Assembly: GCA_963772265.1 (NCBI GenBank)
Contig: CAVYWS010000005.1
Span: 310,001-374,000, forward strand
DNA: 64,000 nt
Source of the DNA: Mayfieldus sp963772265
Lineage (GTDB): Bacteria > Actinomycetota > Thermoleophilia > Solirubrobacterales > 70-9
Direction: 5' to 3'
The notes below the pieces were generated by a model that worked only from the letters and a program-made list of their open reading frames with translations, was not told the DNA's origin and made no database searches. Made by a program: the position numbers and the translations under genes. Below are positions 25,726-33,942 of this stretch, piece by piece (position 1 is the first letter of the stretch; the number at the start of each line of letters is the position of its first letter).

Positions 25726-25994
25726 TCAGTCGAGGTTCTCGAGAACCTCGTTGGCGCGCGACCACTGCTCGGGCGGAACGACGAGGTAGACGTCACCGCG
25801 TCCGAAGCGGTCCAGGGGCTGATCGGCGGCGCATGCTGCCTCGATTCCCATCCCCCGCAGCGGTCGCGCCAGGCCAGGGCGGTTTCGCGATCGCCGAAGC
25901 TGTTCACGGTCTCCCAATCGTCGAAGCGCGGATCGCCGATCGCGACCGCGGGCTCCCTGGCGGCTCGCCCCCGCAGCACTCGAGGCAGGCGCAT
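25726..25994 (-). CDS. Small DUF2007-like protein (frameshifted)
   Basis: About 89 residues when joined: an N-terminal part RLPRVLRGRAAREPAVAIGDPRFDDWETVNSF and, after a one-base shift near 25860, GIEAACAADQPLDRFGRGDVYLVVPPEQWSRANEVLENLD. The second part resembles the small 'signal-transducing' DUF2007 domain, which is otherwise uncharacterised. ATG 25994 overlaps the TGA of the upstream alpha/beta hydrolase (CATCA on the plus strand), so the two genes are translationally coupled. It is convergent with ilvD, 1 base away. Confidence 0.6.
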
Positions 25995-27001
25995 CAGCTG
26001 CCCGCCGCCAGGAACTCCTCCAGGAGGCGGTTGAACCGCACAGGTCGCTCGGCCATCGGCACGTGGCCGCAGCGGTCGAAGATCTCCAGCCTCGACCCGC
26101 GGATCAGGCGCGCGAACTCGACTCCGTCGCGAACCGGGACCACGAGGTCGTTGCGGCCCCAGACGATCAGGGTCGGGATCTCGACCTCCTCGAGCCGGTC
26201 GAGGATGTCGTATCCGGCCAGGCCGCGGATCGCGGCCACCAGGGCAGGCGGCTCGAGGCCGTAGCGGATCAGCTCCCAGAGCAGCTCGCGGCGCATCTGC
26301 CCGGGGCGGTGGACGATGTGGGCGATCATCCGCTTGCGGATCCGGGGTCGCCGCAGGCCCTGCTCGTAGCGGCGCAGGGCGAATGGTGCCGCGGCTCGCG
26401 CCATCCGCCCCGCGGTCTCGGCCGGGGCCCGCATCATCCGCGCGTGGGAGACCCCGGCAGCCGAAACGAGGGCGAGCCTCTCGACCGCCTGGGGCTGGCT
26501 GACCGCGACCTCCGCGCACACGAACCCCCCCATCGAGTTTCCGACCAGCGGCGCCGGCCCGGTCTCCAGCGCCTGGCAGAAGGCGCTGACCAGCGCTCCG
26601 TACGACGGGATCGAGATCTCCCAGCCCGGCATCGGGCTGGCGCCGAATCCGGGCAGGTCCAGGGCCAGGACGCGGTGGCTGCGGGCAAGGTGGGGGATGT
26701 TCTCGAGCCAGTTCTGCCACGAGCCCCCGAGCCCGTGAACGAGCACGACCGGCGGCCCCTCGCCGATCTCCGCGTAGTTGACGGTGGTGCGCGTCGGGTC
26801 GATCCGGCCGCCGGGGTGGGGCTCGAACCCGGAGGTGTCGACCTCGATCTGGCGCCGGTGCTTGCGCCAATCGATCTTCAGCCACTCGGGGTTGGGCTCG
26901 CCGTAGGGATCGGGCCCGTCGGGCGGGGTGGGCTCCGGGCGGCGGTACCAGGGCCGGTGGCCCACCCAAACCGCTCGGCGCTCCCGTTGCGCCTCCGCCA
27001 C
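25994..27001 (-). CDS. Alpha/beta hydrolase
   Basis: 335 residues. Triad residues visible: nucleophile Ser in VGNSMGGF, Asp in IVWGRNDLVVP, His in DRCGHVPMAE; oxyanion strand VVLVHGLGGSWQNW. The long N-terminal lead (to about residue 70) is rich in Trp, Arg and Pro (RRAVWVGHRPWYRRPEP) without a signal peptide. A hydrophobic cap follows the nucleophile. The substrate is unknown; lipase/esterase or C-C hydrolase are possible. Transcribed with the DUF2007-like gene and probably with the cyclo-ligase-like gene 18 bases upstream. Confidence 0.88.
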   Translation of the reverse strand: MAEAQRERRAVWVGHRPWYRRPEPTPPDGPDPYGEPNPEWLKIDWRKHRRQIEVDTSGFEPHPGGRIDPTRTTVNYAEIGEGPPVVLVHGLGGSWQNWLENIPHLARSHRVLALDLPGFGASPMPGWEISIPSYGALVSAFCQALETGPAPLVGNSMGGFVCAEVAVSQPQAVERLALVSAAGVSHARMMRAPAETAGRMARAAAPFALRRYEQGLRRPRIRKRMIAHIVHRPGQMRRELLWELIRYGLEPPALVAAIRGLAGYDILDRLEEVEIPTLIVWGRNDLVVPVRDGVEFARLIRGSRLEIFDRCGHVPMAERPVRFNRLLEEFLAAGS

Positions 27002-27019
27002 CTCAGCCTCGCTGGGTCA

Positions 27020-27775
27020 TTACGCGTAACCCATCCTCTCCAGGATCGGGATCTCGCGGATCTGCGGGGGCTGCAGGTGGTCCCAGAGGATCCCCCGCGG
27101 CCGGTCGTACTGGCGCTCGACCTCGATCGCCGCCCGCGGGGTGGCGACCAGGTCGACCGGCAGGTCGTGGTCGGTCATCATCAGGTGCTCGCGGACGATC
27201 TGGATCGGGTGCACGGTCGTGGCGACGGTGGTGTGCTCGTCGATCCGGCCGGCCTCGATCAACATCCCGTACTCGAGGTCGGAGAACCCTCCGCCCTTGC
27301 CCACCCGGGCGCCGCTGAGGTTGACGGCGACCGACCCGCAGAGCACGAAGTCGACCTCCGGCAGCTCGTCCAGCGCGACCACGCGCCCATGCCGCAGCGC
27401 CCCCTTGATCGTCGCCGCCTCGCGCGTCGCCTGCTTGGAGAGCCGCTTCGGATCAAGGACCCGGAACGGGTGCGGATCGCGGAGCCGGGGCACCGCCATG
27501 ATCAAGGTCTTTCCATCCTCCAGGGCCAGGCGCCGTGCATGGGTCTGCGGCGAGTCGGGATTCGCCTTGATCACCCGCGCCCGCTTCCAGAGCCGGTGGC
27601 CTGCCAGACGTTCGGCCGCCAGCTTGGCGCCGGCGAAGTTCGGGATCCGCCCCTCGGCGCCCGGAAACCGCGATACCCCCTCGCGGTCCAGCGCCTTCCA
27701 CATATCCTGGCGGACCTTGTCCTTGGAGGCCACGGGGTCGAAACATATCGGCGTCTGATTTCCAGCCGCGGGCAT
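27020..27775 (-). CDS. 5-formyltetrahydrofolate cyclo-ligase-like protein
   Basis: 251 residues from ATG 27775. MTHFS-family pattern: KDKVRQDMWKALDREGVSRFPG, VIKANPDSPQTHARRLALEDGKTLIMAVPRLRDPHPF, the conserved GGGFSDLEYGMLIEAG loop (usually GKGGGYYD) and the end TVHPIQIV ... HDLPVDLVATPRAAIEV. It is the long, archaeal/actinobacterial MTHFS-like form rather than the 190-residue bacterial enzyme. Classical MTHFS uses ATP to convert 5-formyl-THF to methenyl-THF; this subgroup is less characterised. It heads the minus-strand group with the hydrolase. Confidence 0.85.
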   Translation of the reverse strand: MPAAGNQTPICFDPVASKDKVRQDMWKALDREGVSRFPGAEGRIPNFAGAKLAAERLAGHRLWKRARVIKANPDSPQTHARRLALEDGKTLIMAVPRLRDPHPFRVLDPKRLSKQATREAATIKGALRHGRVVALDELPEVDFVLCGSVAVNLSGARVGKGGGFSDLEYGMLIEAGRIDEHTTVATTVHPIQIVREHLMMTDHDLPVDLVATPRAAIEVERQYDRPRGILWDHLQPPQIREIPILERMGYA

Positions 27776-27823
27776 GGCGGTCCTCGGATCGCTCCCCGCT
27801 AAGGTGCGCCGCGAGGTGAAGAG

Positions 27824-28759
27824 CTGAGCGCGTTCGAGGCGCGGCAGATCGAGCTGCACGGCCACCGGGTGATCTACAGGACTGCCGGCAGCGGGCCGCC
27901 GGTGGTCCTGATCCACGGCATGGTCAACTCATCGCGCCACTGGGAATCCGTGGCGCTGCGGCTCGCCGGCCAGTACAGGGTGATCGCACCCGACCTGATC
28001 GGCCATGGCGATTCGGCGGCGGTGCGGGGCGACTACTCGCTCGGGGCACACGCCGCCAGCATTCGAGATCTTCTCGCCACGATCGGAGTCGACCGCTCGA
28101 CGATCGTCGGGCACTCGCTCGGCGGCGGAGTGGCGATGCAGTTCTTCTACCAATTTCCCCAGCGCACCGAGCGCCTCGTGCTCGTCTCCAGCGGTGGCCT
28201 TGGCCGCGACGTCAGCCCGATGCTTCGCGGTGCGGCCCTTCCCGGAGCTTCGGCTCTGCTCTGGGTCGCCGCTCACCCACGGGTGCTGTCCGCGGTCTCG
28301 AATGCCGGTGAGCGGCTTCGCGAGCGCGGCTTCGCCAGAGGCGTGTACCTGCAGGCGATCGCGCGGGCCCTCGGGCCGCTACAGCAGCCGGGAGCCCGCA
28401 GGGCATTCCTGCAGACGCTGCGCTCGGTGATCGACGTCCACGGGCAGCACGTCAGCGCCCGCGACCGTCTCTATCTGCTGAGCTCGTTTCCGACGATGAT
28501 CGTCTGGGGCGGCCGTGACCACACGATTCCCGCCGGGCACGGGCGCCAGGCCCACGAGGCGATACCCGGCAGCCGCTACGAGACCCTTTCGAAGGCGGCG
28601 CACTTCCCGCACCTCGAAGATCCCGAGGGGCTCGCCGGGCTCTTGATCGACTTCATCCAGAGCACCGAGCCGGGGCGGATCGACGACGCCGACTGGGGCA
28701 CGGTGATCGCCTCCAGATGGACCGCCACCGAGTCGGTGCCGGACGCACAGGCTCGCTAG
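27824..28759 (+). CDS. Alpha/beta hydrolase
   Basis: About 311 residues if CTG 27824 is the start: the preceding GAGGTGAA is well placed and the residues SAFEARQIELHGHRVIYRTAG match the usual hydrolase N-terminus; GTG 27869 is the next option. Triad: Ser in VGHSLGGGVAM, Asp in VWGGRDHTIP, His in KAAHFPHLE; oxyanion strand PPVVLIHGM. Resembles epoxide hydrolase or haloperoxidase-like enzymes, substrate unknown. Divergent from the cyclo-ligase-like gene. The acyltransferase gene begins 3 bases after its stop, suggesting a lipid-related operon. Confidence 0.87.
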   Translation: MSAFEARQIELHGHRVIYRTAGSGPPVVLIHGMVNSSRHWESVALRLAGQYRVIAPDLIGHGDSAAVRGDYSLGAHAASIRDLLATIGVDRSTIVGHSLGGGVAMQFFYQFPQRTERLVLVSSGGLGRDVSPMLRGAALPGASALLWVAAHPRVLSAVSNAGERLRERGFARGVYLQAIARALGPLQQPGARRAFLQTLRSVIDVHGQHVSARDRLYLLSSFPTMIVWGGRDHTIPAGHGRQAHEAIPGSRYETLSKAAHFPHLEDPEGLAGLLIDFIQSTEPGRIDDADWGTVIASRWTATESVPDAQAR

Positions 28760-28762
28760 GTT

Positions 28763-29665
28763 TTGCAGATCAGCCCAGAGCGCACATCGCTGGCCGGGTT
28801 CCCAGCCGCGGCTGATGGTGGGGAGGAGGCGCTGCCGGCGCGCACCGCCCGCGAGCTGCTGCCGGCGATCGAGCCCGAGCGCCAGGTCAACGACTGGGGC
28901 CGCTCGGAGCTGGTCGAGGAGATATTCGATCGAACCCTGGTCGAGTTCTTCTACCGCTACTGGTTTCGCACCGAGGTCGAGGGGATCGAGAACGTGCCCT
29001 CCAGCGGCGGGGCGCTGCTGGTCTCCAACCATGCCGGGGCGCTGCCTCCCGACGCGGCAGTGATCGCCAAGGCGATCCGCGAGGAGCACCCCGACCCGCG
29101 GGCGCTCAACATCACCGTCGAGCACTTCTTCAAGGGCTATCCGCTGTTCTCGATGCTGATCCCGAAGATCGGCTGCGTCGCCGCGCACCCGGCCAACGTG
29201 CAGCGGCTGCTCTACGACGAGGAGCAGCTGGTGCTGGTCTTCCCGGAGGGGCGCAAGGGCACCGAGAAGCCGTTTCACCAGCGCTACCGGCTGCGGCGCT
29301 TCGGCCGCGGAGGCTTCGTAGCCGCGGCGATGCGCGCCCGCGCGAAGCTGGTGCCGGTCGCCGTCGTCGGCGCCGAGGAGGCGGCACCGGTCTTCGCCCA
29401 GATCGGGCTGATGCGCAGGCTGACGGGATTGCTCTACTTCCCGATCACCCCGACCTTCCCTTGGCTCGGCCCGCTGGGGATGCTCGGCTACCTGCCGGCA
29501 AAGTTCCGGATCCGCTTCCTGGAGCCGATCGACACCGCCGAGCTGGGAGCCGACCCAGACGAGGACAAGGCGTTGGTGCAGACGCTCTCGCAGGAGGTCC
29601 GGGCGCGGATCCAGGACAACCTGCACGACATGGTCGCTTCGCGAAAGTCGGTTTGGCTGGGATGA
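28763..29665 (+). CDS. PlsC-like lysophospholipid acyltransferase
   Basis: 300 residues from TTG 28763. Acyltransferase catalytic block: NHAGALPPDAAVIAKAI (the His motif, in the variant seen in this subfamily rather than NHxSxxD), KIGCVAAHPANVQRLL, and the phosphate-binding FPEGRKGTEKP; followed by RLRRFGRGGFVAAAMRARAKLVPVAVVG. No transmembrane helix is obvious apart from a hydrophobic patch, so it may be peripheral. The next gene, an SDR epimerase, starts within its stop codon (ATGA at 29662), as in other actinobacteria where the two are paired. Confidence 0.87.
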   Translation: MQISPERTSLAGFPAAADGGEEALPARTARELLPAIEPERQVNDWGRSELVEEIFDRTLVEFFYRYWFRTEVEGIENVPSSGGALLVSNHAGALPPDAAVIAKAIREEHPDPRALNITVEHFFKGYPLFSMLIPKIGCVAAHPANVQRLLYDEEQLVLVFPEGRKGTEKPFHQRYRLRRFGRGGFVAAAMRARAKLVPVAVVGAEEAAPVFAQIGLMRRLTGLLYFPITPTFPWLGPLGMLGYLPAKFRIRFLEPIDTAELGADPDEDKALVQTLSQEVRARIQDNLHDMVASRKSVWLG

Positions 29666-30795
29666 GCGACGTCGGTCCAGCCCGCCGGGTCCTGGTCACC
29701 GGCCTCTCGACCTACTGGGGCGGGAGGCTGGCGCAGGCGCTGGAGTCTTTCCCGGAGATCGAGGCGATCATCGGCGTCGACACCCGCGAGCCGACCCGCG
29801 AGCTGGAGCGCACCGAGTACGTCAAGGTCGGCAATCAGCACTCGCTGATCCAGCGGATCGTGATCGCGGCCGAGATCGACACCGTGATCGACACAAGGCT
29901 CGTCGTCGACGGGATCGCAACCTCGCGCAGCGCCGCGCACGAGAACAACGTCATCGGAACCCTCAACATCCTCGCCGCCTGCGGGGGTGCCGACTCGCCG
30001 GTGCGCAAGCTGATCTTCAAGAGCTCCGCCCACTGGTACGGGTGCGAGCAGGACGACCCCGCTTTCTTCACCGAGGGGATGCAGCGCCAGCATCCGCCGC
30101 GGACGGCGGTCGAGCGCGACATCGTCGAAGCCGAGGCGGCGGTTGCCGACTACGCCGACAAGAACCGCGATCTGACCGTGACGATCCTGCGCTGCGCCAA
30201 CGTGCTCGGCTCCGGCGTCGACACCTCGCACACGCGGATGTTCTCGCTGCCGGCGATCCCGATGATCATCGGCTTCGACCCGCGCTACCAGTTCGTCCAC
30301 GAGGACGACGTCGTTCACGCCCTCGAGCACGCCGCCTTCAACGACATCGGCGGCATCTACAACGTCGCCGGCGACGGGGTACTGGCGCTCTCGGAGGTGA
30401 TCAGCCTGCTCGGCAAGCGGCCGCTTCCGGTCCTGCCTCCTTGGGGGACCGGCCTCGCGGTCGGGCCGCTGCGCCGCCTCGGGGTCAAGGTGCCGGACGA
30501 GATGCTCAACCAGCTGCGCTTCGGGCGCGGCCTCGACAACCGCAAGTTCAAGGCGGCCGGGTTCGAGTACCACTACACCTCGCGCGAGGCTGCGCTCAAC
30601 CTCGGCGAGCACATGCGCCTGCGCCCGGTCCTCGCCGGCCGTGCCGAGCCCTACCGCTACGAGCGCGAGGTCGAGGAGTTCCTGCGCTGGAGCCCGCACG
30701 TGAAGCGCCACGAGGGCGAGGGGCGCCGGGGGGCCGACGAGGGGCTGTTCGGGGCCTCGGCGCCGGTCGAGGGCCGGTCCGAGACTCAAGACTGA
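29662..30795 (+). CDS. NAD-dependent epimerase/dehydratase (SDR family)
   Basis: 377 residues from ATG 29662. Rossmann start RRVLVTGLSTYWGGRLAQALE in place of the usual TGxxGxxG (second Gly changed), an SDR active-site region KLIFKSSAHWYGCEQDD (Ser with the Tyr shifted) and YNVAGDGVLALSEVISLLGK typical of extended SDRs. The catalytic Tyr-x3-Lys is not evident, so binding or a non-classical reaction is possible. Coupled to the PlsC-like gene. A C-terminal polar tail follows residue 340. Confidence 0.85.
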   Translation: MSDVGPARRVLVTGLSTYWGGRLAQALESFPEIEAIIGVDTREPTRELERTEYVKVGNQHSLIQRIVIAAEIDTVIDTRLVVDGIATSRSAAHENNVIGTLNILAACGGADSPVRKLIFKSSAHWYGCEQDDPAFFTEGMQRQHPPRTAVERDIVEAEAAVADYADKNRDLTVTILRCANVLGSGVDTSHTRMFSLPAIPMIIGFDPRYQFVHEDDVVHALEHAAFNDIGGIYNVAGDGVLALSEVISLLGKRPLPVLPPWGTGLAVGPLRRLGVKVPDEMLNQLRFGRGLDNRKFKAAGFEYHYTSREAALNLGEHMRLRPVLAGRAEPYRYEREVEEFLRWSPHVKRHEGEGRRGADEGLFGASAPVEGRSETQD

Positions 30796-30930
30796 TCCCC
30801 GGGGCGAAGTCCGGGGTCGGCAATTCGTTGGCGTTGCGGTTGCAACAAGCAGGGATGGGGAATTGGCGGCCGAAGGGCCTGCCTACACTTTGAGCGGGTA
30901 GCAAGACACTCGCACTGACCCCGGCATCAG

Positions 30931-32065
30931 ATGGGCAAGGACGAAGCAGCCAAGGCATACGGAAACGGGGAGGAGGGCTCCGGTGGATCCGGCTGGCGCG
31001 CGCGTGCCGTGACCGTGGCGGGCCGCCCGGTGCGGGTGATCGTGATCTTCGCCGCGGTCGCGGCCCTGGTCCTGATCGGAGGCGCGGTCGGGGTCTACGC
31101 CTACGACCGCGCCCACAGCGATCAGATCGCCGACGGGGTCAAGGTCGGCACCGTCGACGTCGGCGGGCTGGACCGCGACCAGGCCGCGCGCCGGATCCAG
31201 CGCCGGCTCGTCGCCCCCCTGCACCGTCCGGTCTTCGTGAAGCTGGGCAGCGAGCGCTACCGGCTTCCCGCCAGTCACCTGAAGATCCACGCCGACGTGC
31301 AGGGCATGGTCGACGAGGCGATCGACGAAAGCCAGTCTTGGGGGCTGCCCGGAAGGGTGTTCCGCGACGTCACCGGCGGTGTGGTCGACCAGACGGTCGA
31401 GCCCGAGATCAGCTACTCGCGGGCCGCCGTTGCCGACTTCGTCCGCCATGTGACGAAGAAGATCGACCGTGAGCCCCAGGACGCCAGCGTCGCCCCGACC
31501 GGGGACTCGCTCAACGTCGTTCCGGCCGAGAACGGGCGCACGCTGAAGCAGGGCAAGCTTCAGGCCAGTCTCAACACCGCGATCGCGAACGGCGGCCGCA
31601 ACAAAGTCGTCAACGCCCACGTCGTGATCGCCAGGCCGAAGGTCTCGACCAACGAGGTCGCATCGAAGTACCCGACATACCTGACCCTCGACCGGGCCGG
31701 CTTCACGCTGCGCTTCTGGAAGGACCTGAAGCTGACCAAGAGCTACACCGGTGGCTGTCGGCCAAGCGGGGCTGGAGACCCCGGAGGGCGAGTACGCGAT
31801 CCAGTCCAAGGAGGTCAACCCGACCTGGCACGTCCCCGAGTCCTCCTGGGCCGGCAGCCTCGCCGGCACCGACGTGCCGCCGGGCCCTTCGAATCCGATC
31901 AAGGCCCGCTGGATGGGCATCTTCAACGGCGCCGGCATCCACGGCACCGACGAGACCTGGTCGATCGGGCAGGCGGTCTCGCACGGCTGCGTGCGAATGA
32001 CGATTCCCGACGTCGAGGACCTCTACGACCGCGTCGACGTAGGCACGCCCATCTACATCGGCTGA
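30931..32065 (+). CDS. L,D-transpeptidase with N-terminal peptidoglycan-binding-like domain, frameshifted
   Basis: Repaired length about 377 residues. Cytoplasmic basic start, one transmembrane helix (VIVIFAAVAALVLIGGAVGVYAY), a VanW/PG_binding_4-type domain (GVKVGTVDVGGLDRDQAARRIQ; FRDVTGGVVDQTVEPEISY), then the YkuD catalytic domain with GAGIHGTDETWSIGQAVSHGCVRM, where Cys is the nucleophile for 3-3 cross-links in the cell wall. The break is at GG 31750-31751: dropping one G turns YTGGCRP into YTVAVGQAGLETPEGEY. The neighbouring recombinase and sigma factor are separate units. Confidence 0.88.
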
Positions 32066-32141
32066 CGGACGCTGCAAAGCGGCGCATCAGAACGCCAAGG
32101 CGACGGTTTGCGGGGTCCGCCACGCAGGCGTACGCGGCCTC

Positions 32142-33053
32142 GTGGCGAATGTGACGCCTATGGAGTGGGACGAGGCGCTTGCCGCCTATGACCGCGAGCT
32201 GAGCGGACGCGGTGCCGCCGAGCGCACCCGGCGCGCCTACGGCAACGACCTCGGCCAATTCACGGAATGGGCCCGGGAGCGGAGCATCGAGGGCCCCGAG
32301 CCGGTCCGTCACCGCGACGTTCGCCTCTTTGCCGCCCACCTGTCGGAATCGGGTGCCGCGGCCGCCACGGTGGCGCGCAAGCTCGCCTCGGTGCGCGGCC
32401 TGTTCGACCACCTCGTGCGCAGCGGCGCCGTCGGCCAGAACCCGGCCGACCTGGTTTCCGGTCCGAAGCTGCCGAGCAAGCTGCCGACCGTGCTGGCCAG
32501 CGACCAGATGGCCGCACTGCTGGACCGGATCCCCGCCCGCACCCCGCTGGAGGTCCGCGACCGGGCGATGTTCGAGCTCGCCTACTCGTGCGGGCTTCGC
32601 TGCGAGGAGATCACCGGCCTCGACCTCGACTCGGTCGACTTCGAGTCCGAGCAGCTGCGGGTTCGCGGCAAGGGCGGCAAGGAGCGCCTGCTGCCGGTCG
32701 GAGAGGTCGCCCAGAAGGGGCTGCGCCGCTACCTCGAGAAGGCGCGGCCGGCGCTGCTCGTCGGCGAGCCCGACGAGCAGGCCCTGCTGCTGTCGCGGCG
32801 CGGTCGCAGGCTCTCCTCGTCCGACGTCCGCCGGCGCCTGCAGCGCTGGGTGCGCGAGGCCGCGATCGGGGCCGGAATCTCACCCCATTCCCTGCGCCAC
32901 GCGTTCGCGACCCACCTGCTTGAGGGAGGGGCCGATCTGCGCTCGATTCAGGAGCTACTCGGCCATGCGTCCATCTCGACCACTCAGATCTACACGCGGG
33001 TAGACCCATCTCGACTGCGCAGGCAGTACGAGCAGGCCCACCCGCGCTCCTAG
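32142..33053 (+). CDS. Tyrosine recombinase XerC/XerD
   Basis: 303 residues from GTG 32142. SAM-like N-terminal domain (LAAYDRELSGRGAAERTRRAYGNDLGQF) and the catalytic domain with Arg in SCGLRCEEITGLDLDSVD, Lys in VRGKGGKERLLPV, HSLRHAFATHLLEGGADLR, LLGHASISTTQIYTRV (His, then Tyr nucleophile). The length and position next to the WhiG-type sigma gene match the housekeeping XerC/D that resolves chromosome dimers, not a mobile-element integrase. Confidence 0.92.
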   Translation: MANVTPMEWDEALAAYDRELSGRGAAERTRRAYGNDLGQFTEWARERSIEGPEPVRHRDVRLFAAHLSESGAAAATVARKLASVRGLFDHLVRSGAVGQNPADLVSGPKLPSKLPTVLASDQMAALLDRIPARTPLEVRDRAMFELAYSCGLRCEEITGLDLDSVDFESEQLRVRGKGGKERLLPVGEVAQKGLRRYLEKARPALLVGEPDEQALLLSRRGRRLSSSDVRRRLQRWVREAAIGAGISPHSLRHAFATHLLEGGADLRSIQELLGHASISTTQIYTRVDPSRLRRQYEQAHPRS

Positions 33054-33146
33054 TGCCCGAAATGCTGAAACGCACCTCCCGCGAGGGCGCGAGGCCATGG
33101 CTGCTCGAAACGCTGGTCACGCCCATACAATCGTAGGCGGGTCTAG

Positions 33147-33920
33147 ATGGAAACCGGCGTCAAAGAGGTAGAGCTCCGCGAACTCTGGCGGCGCTACAAG
33201 AAGGACCGCGACGCCAGTGCGCGCGAGCGGTTGGTCGTCGCGTACTCGCCGATGGTCAAGTTCGTCGCCGGCCGGCTTGGCGCCGGGCTGCCCTCGCACG
33301 TCGAGGACTCCGACCTGATCTCCTACGGCCTGATGGGCCTGATCGGCGCGATCGAGCGCTTCGAGCCCGAGCGCGGGATCAAGTTCGAGACCTTCGCGAT
33401 GACCCGGATCCGCGGCGCGATCATCGACGAGCTGCGCTCGCTGGACTGGGTCCCGCGCTCGGTCCGCTCACGGGCGCGCGAGATCGAGGTGGCGCAGCAG
33501 AAGCTCGAAAACCAGCTGCAGCGGGCGCCGACCGAGGAGGAGCTGGCCGACAAGCTCGGGATCAGCGAGGAGGAGCTCCAGGAGTCGCTGCTGGAGATCG
33601 CCAATTCCTCCGTCTACGCGCTCGACGAGCTCTGGGCGATCTCGGACTCCTCCGGCGACCAGGTTTCTCTGCTGGACACGATCTCGGATCCCTCGGCGGC
33701 CGATCCGCAGGAGGCGCTCGACAGCACCGAGGTCAAGGACCGGCTGGCGGAGGCGATCTCCTCACTGCCCGAGCGCGAGCAGCTCGTCGTCGCCCTCTAC
33801 TACTACGAGGGCCTGACCCTGCGCGAGATCGGCGAGGTCCTCGGGGTCACCGAGTCGCGGGTGTCGCAGCTGCACACCAAGGCCGTGATGCGGCTGAAGT
33901 CCCACTTGCAGGGCGTTTAG
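33147..33920 (+). CDS. whiG: RNA polymerase sigma factor, FliA/WhiG family
   Basis: 257 residues from ATG 33147. Group 3 sigma: region 2 (YSPMVKFVAGRLGAGLPSHVEDSDLISYGLMGLIGAIERFEPERGIKFETFAMTRIRGAIIDELRSLDWVPRSVR), region 3 (LENQLQRAPTEEELADKLGISEEEL) and region 4 HTH (LPEREQLVVALYYYEGLTLREIGEVLGVTESRVSQLHTKAVMRLK). WhiG controls sporulation onset in Streptomyces; in non-sporulating relatives the homologue may control motility or envelope genes. No anti-sigma gene is adjacent. Confidence 0.92.
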   Translation: METGVKEVELRELWRRYKKDRDASARERLVVAYSPMVKFVAGRLGAGLPSHVEDSDLISYGLMGLIGAIERFEPERGIKFETFAMTRIRGAIIDELRSLDWVPRSVRSRAREIEVAQQKLENQLQRAPTEEELADKLGISEEELQESLLEIANSSVYALDELWAISDSSGDQVSLLDTISDPSAADPQEALDSTEVKDRLAEAISSLPEREQLVVALYYYEGLTLREIGEVLGVTESRVSQLHTKAVMRLKSHLQGV

Positions 33921-33942
33921 GGGCGTATAGAGTTCGCGGTCG

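Noticed and set aside
26063..27802. Long plus-strand open frame of 579 codons
   Set aside because: It lies antisense to the alpha/beta hydrolase and cyclo-ligase genes, whose motifs are clear, and its protein is a low-complexity Arg/Gly/Asp mixture typical of GC-rich antisense frames.
32142..33053. Tyrosine recombinase as evidence of a mobile element
   Set aside because: Length, N-terminal domain and its place beside the WhiG-type sigma gene fit housekeeping XerC/D, and no att repeat is seen around it.
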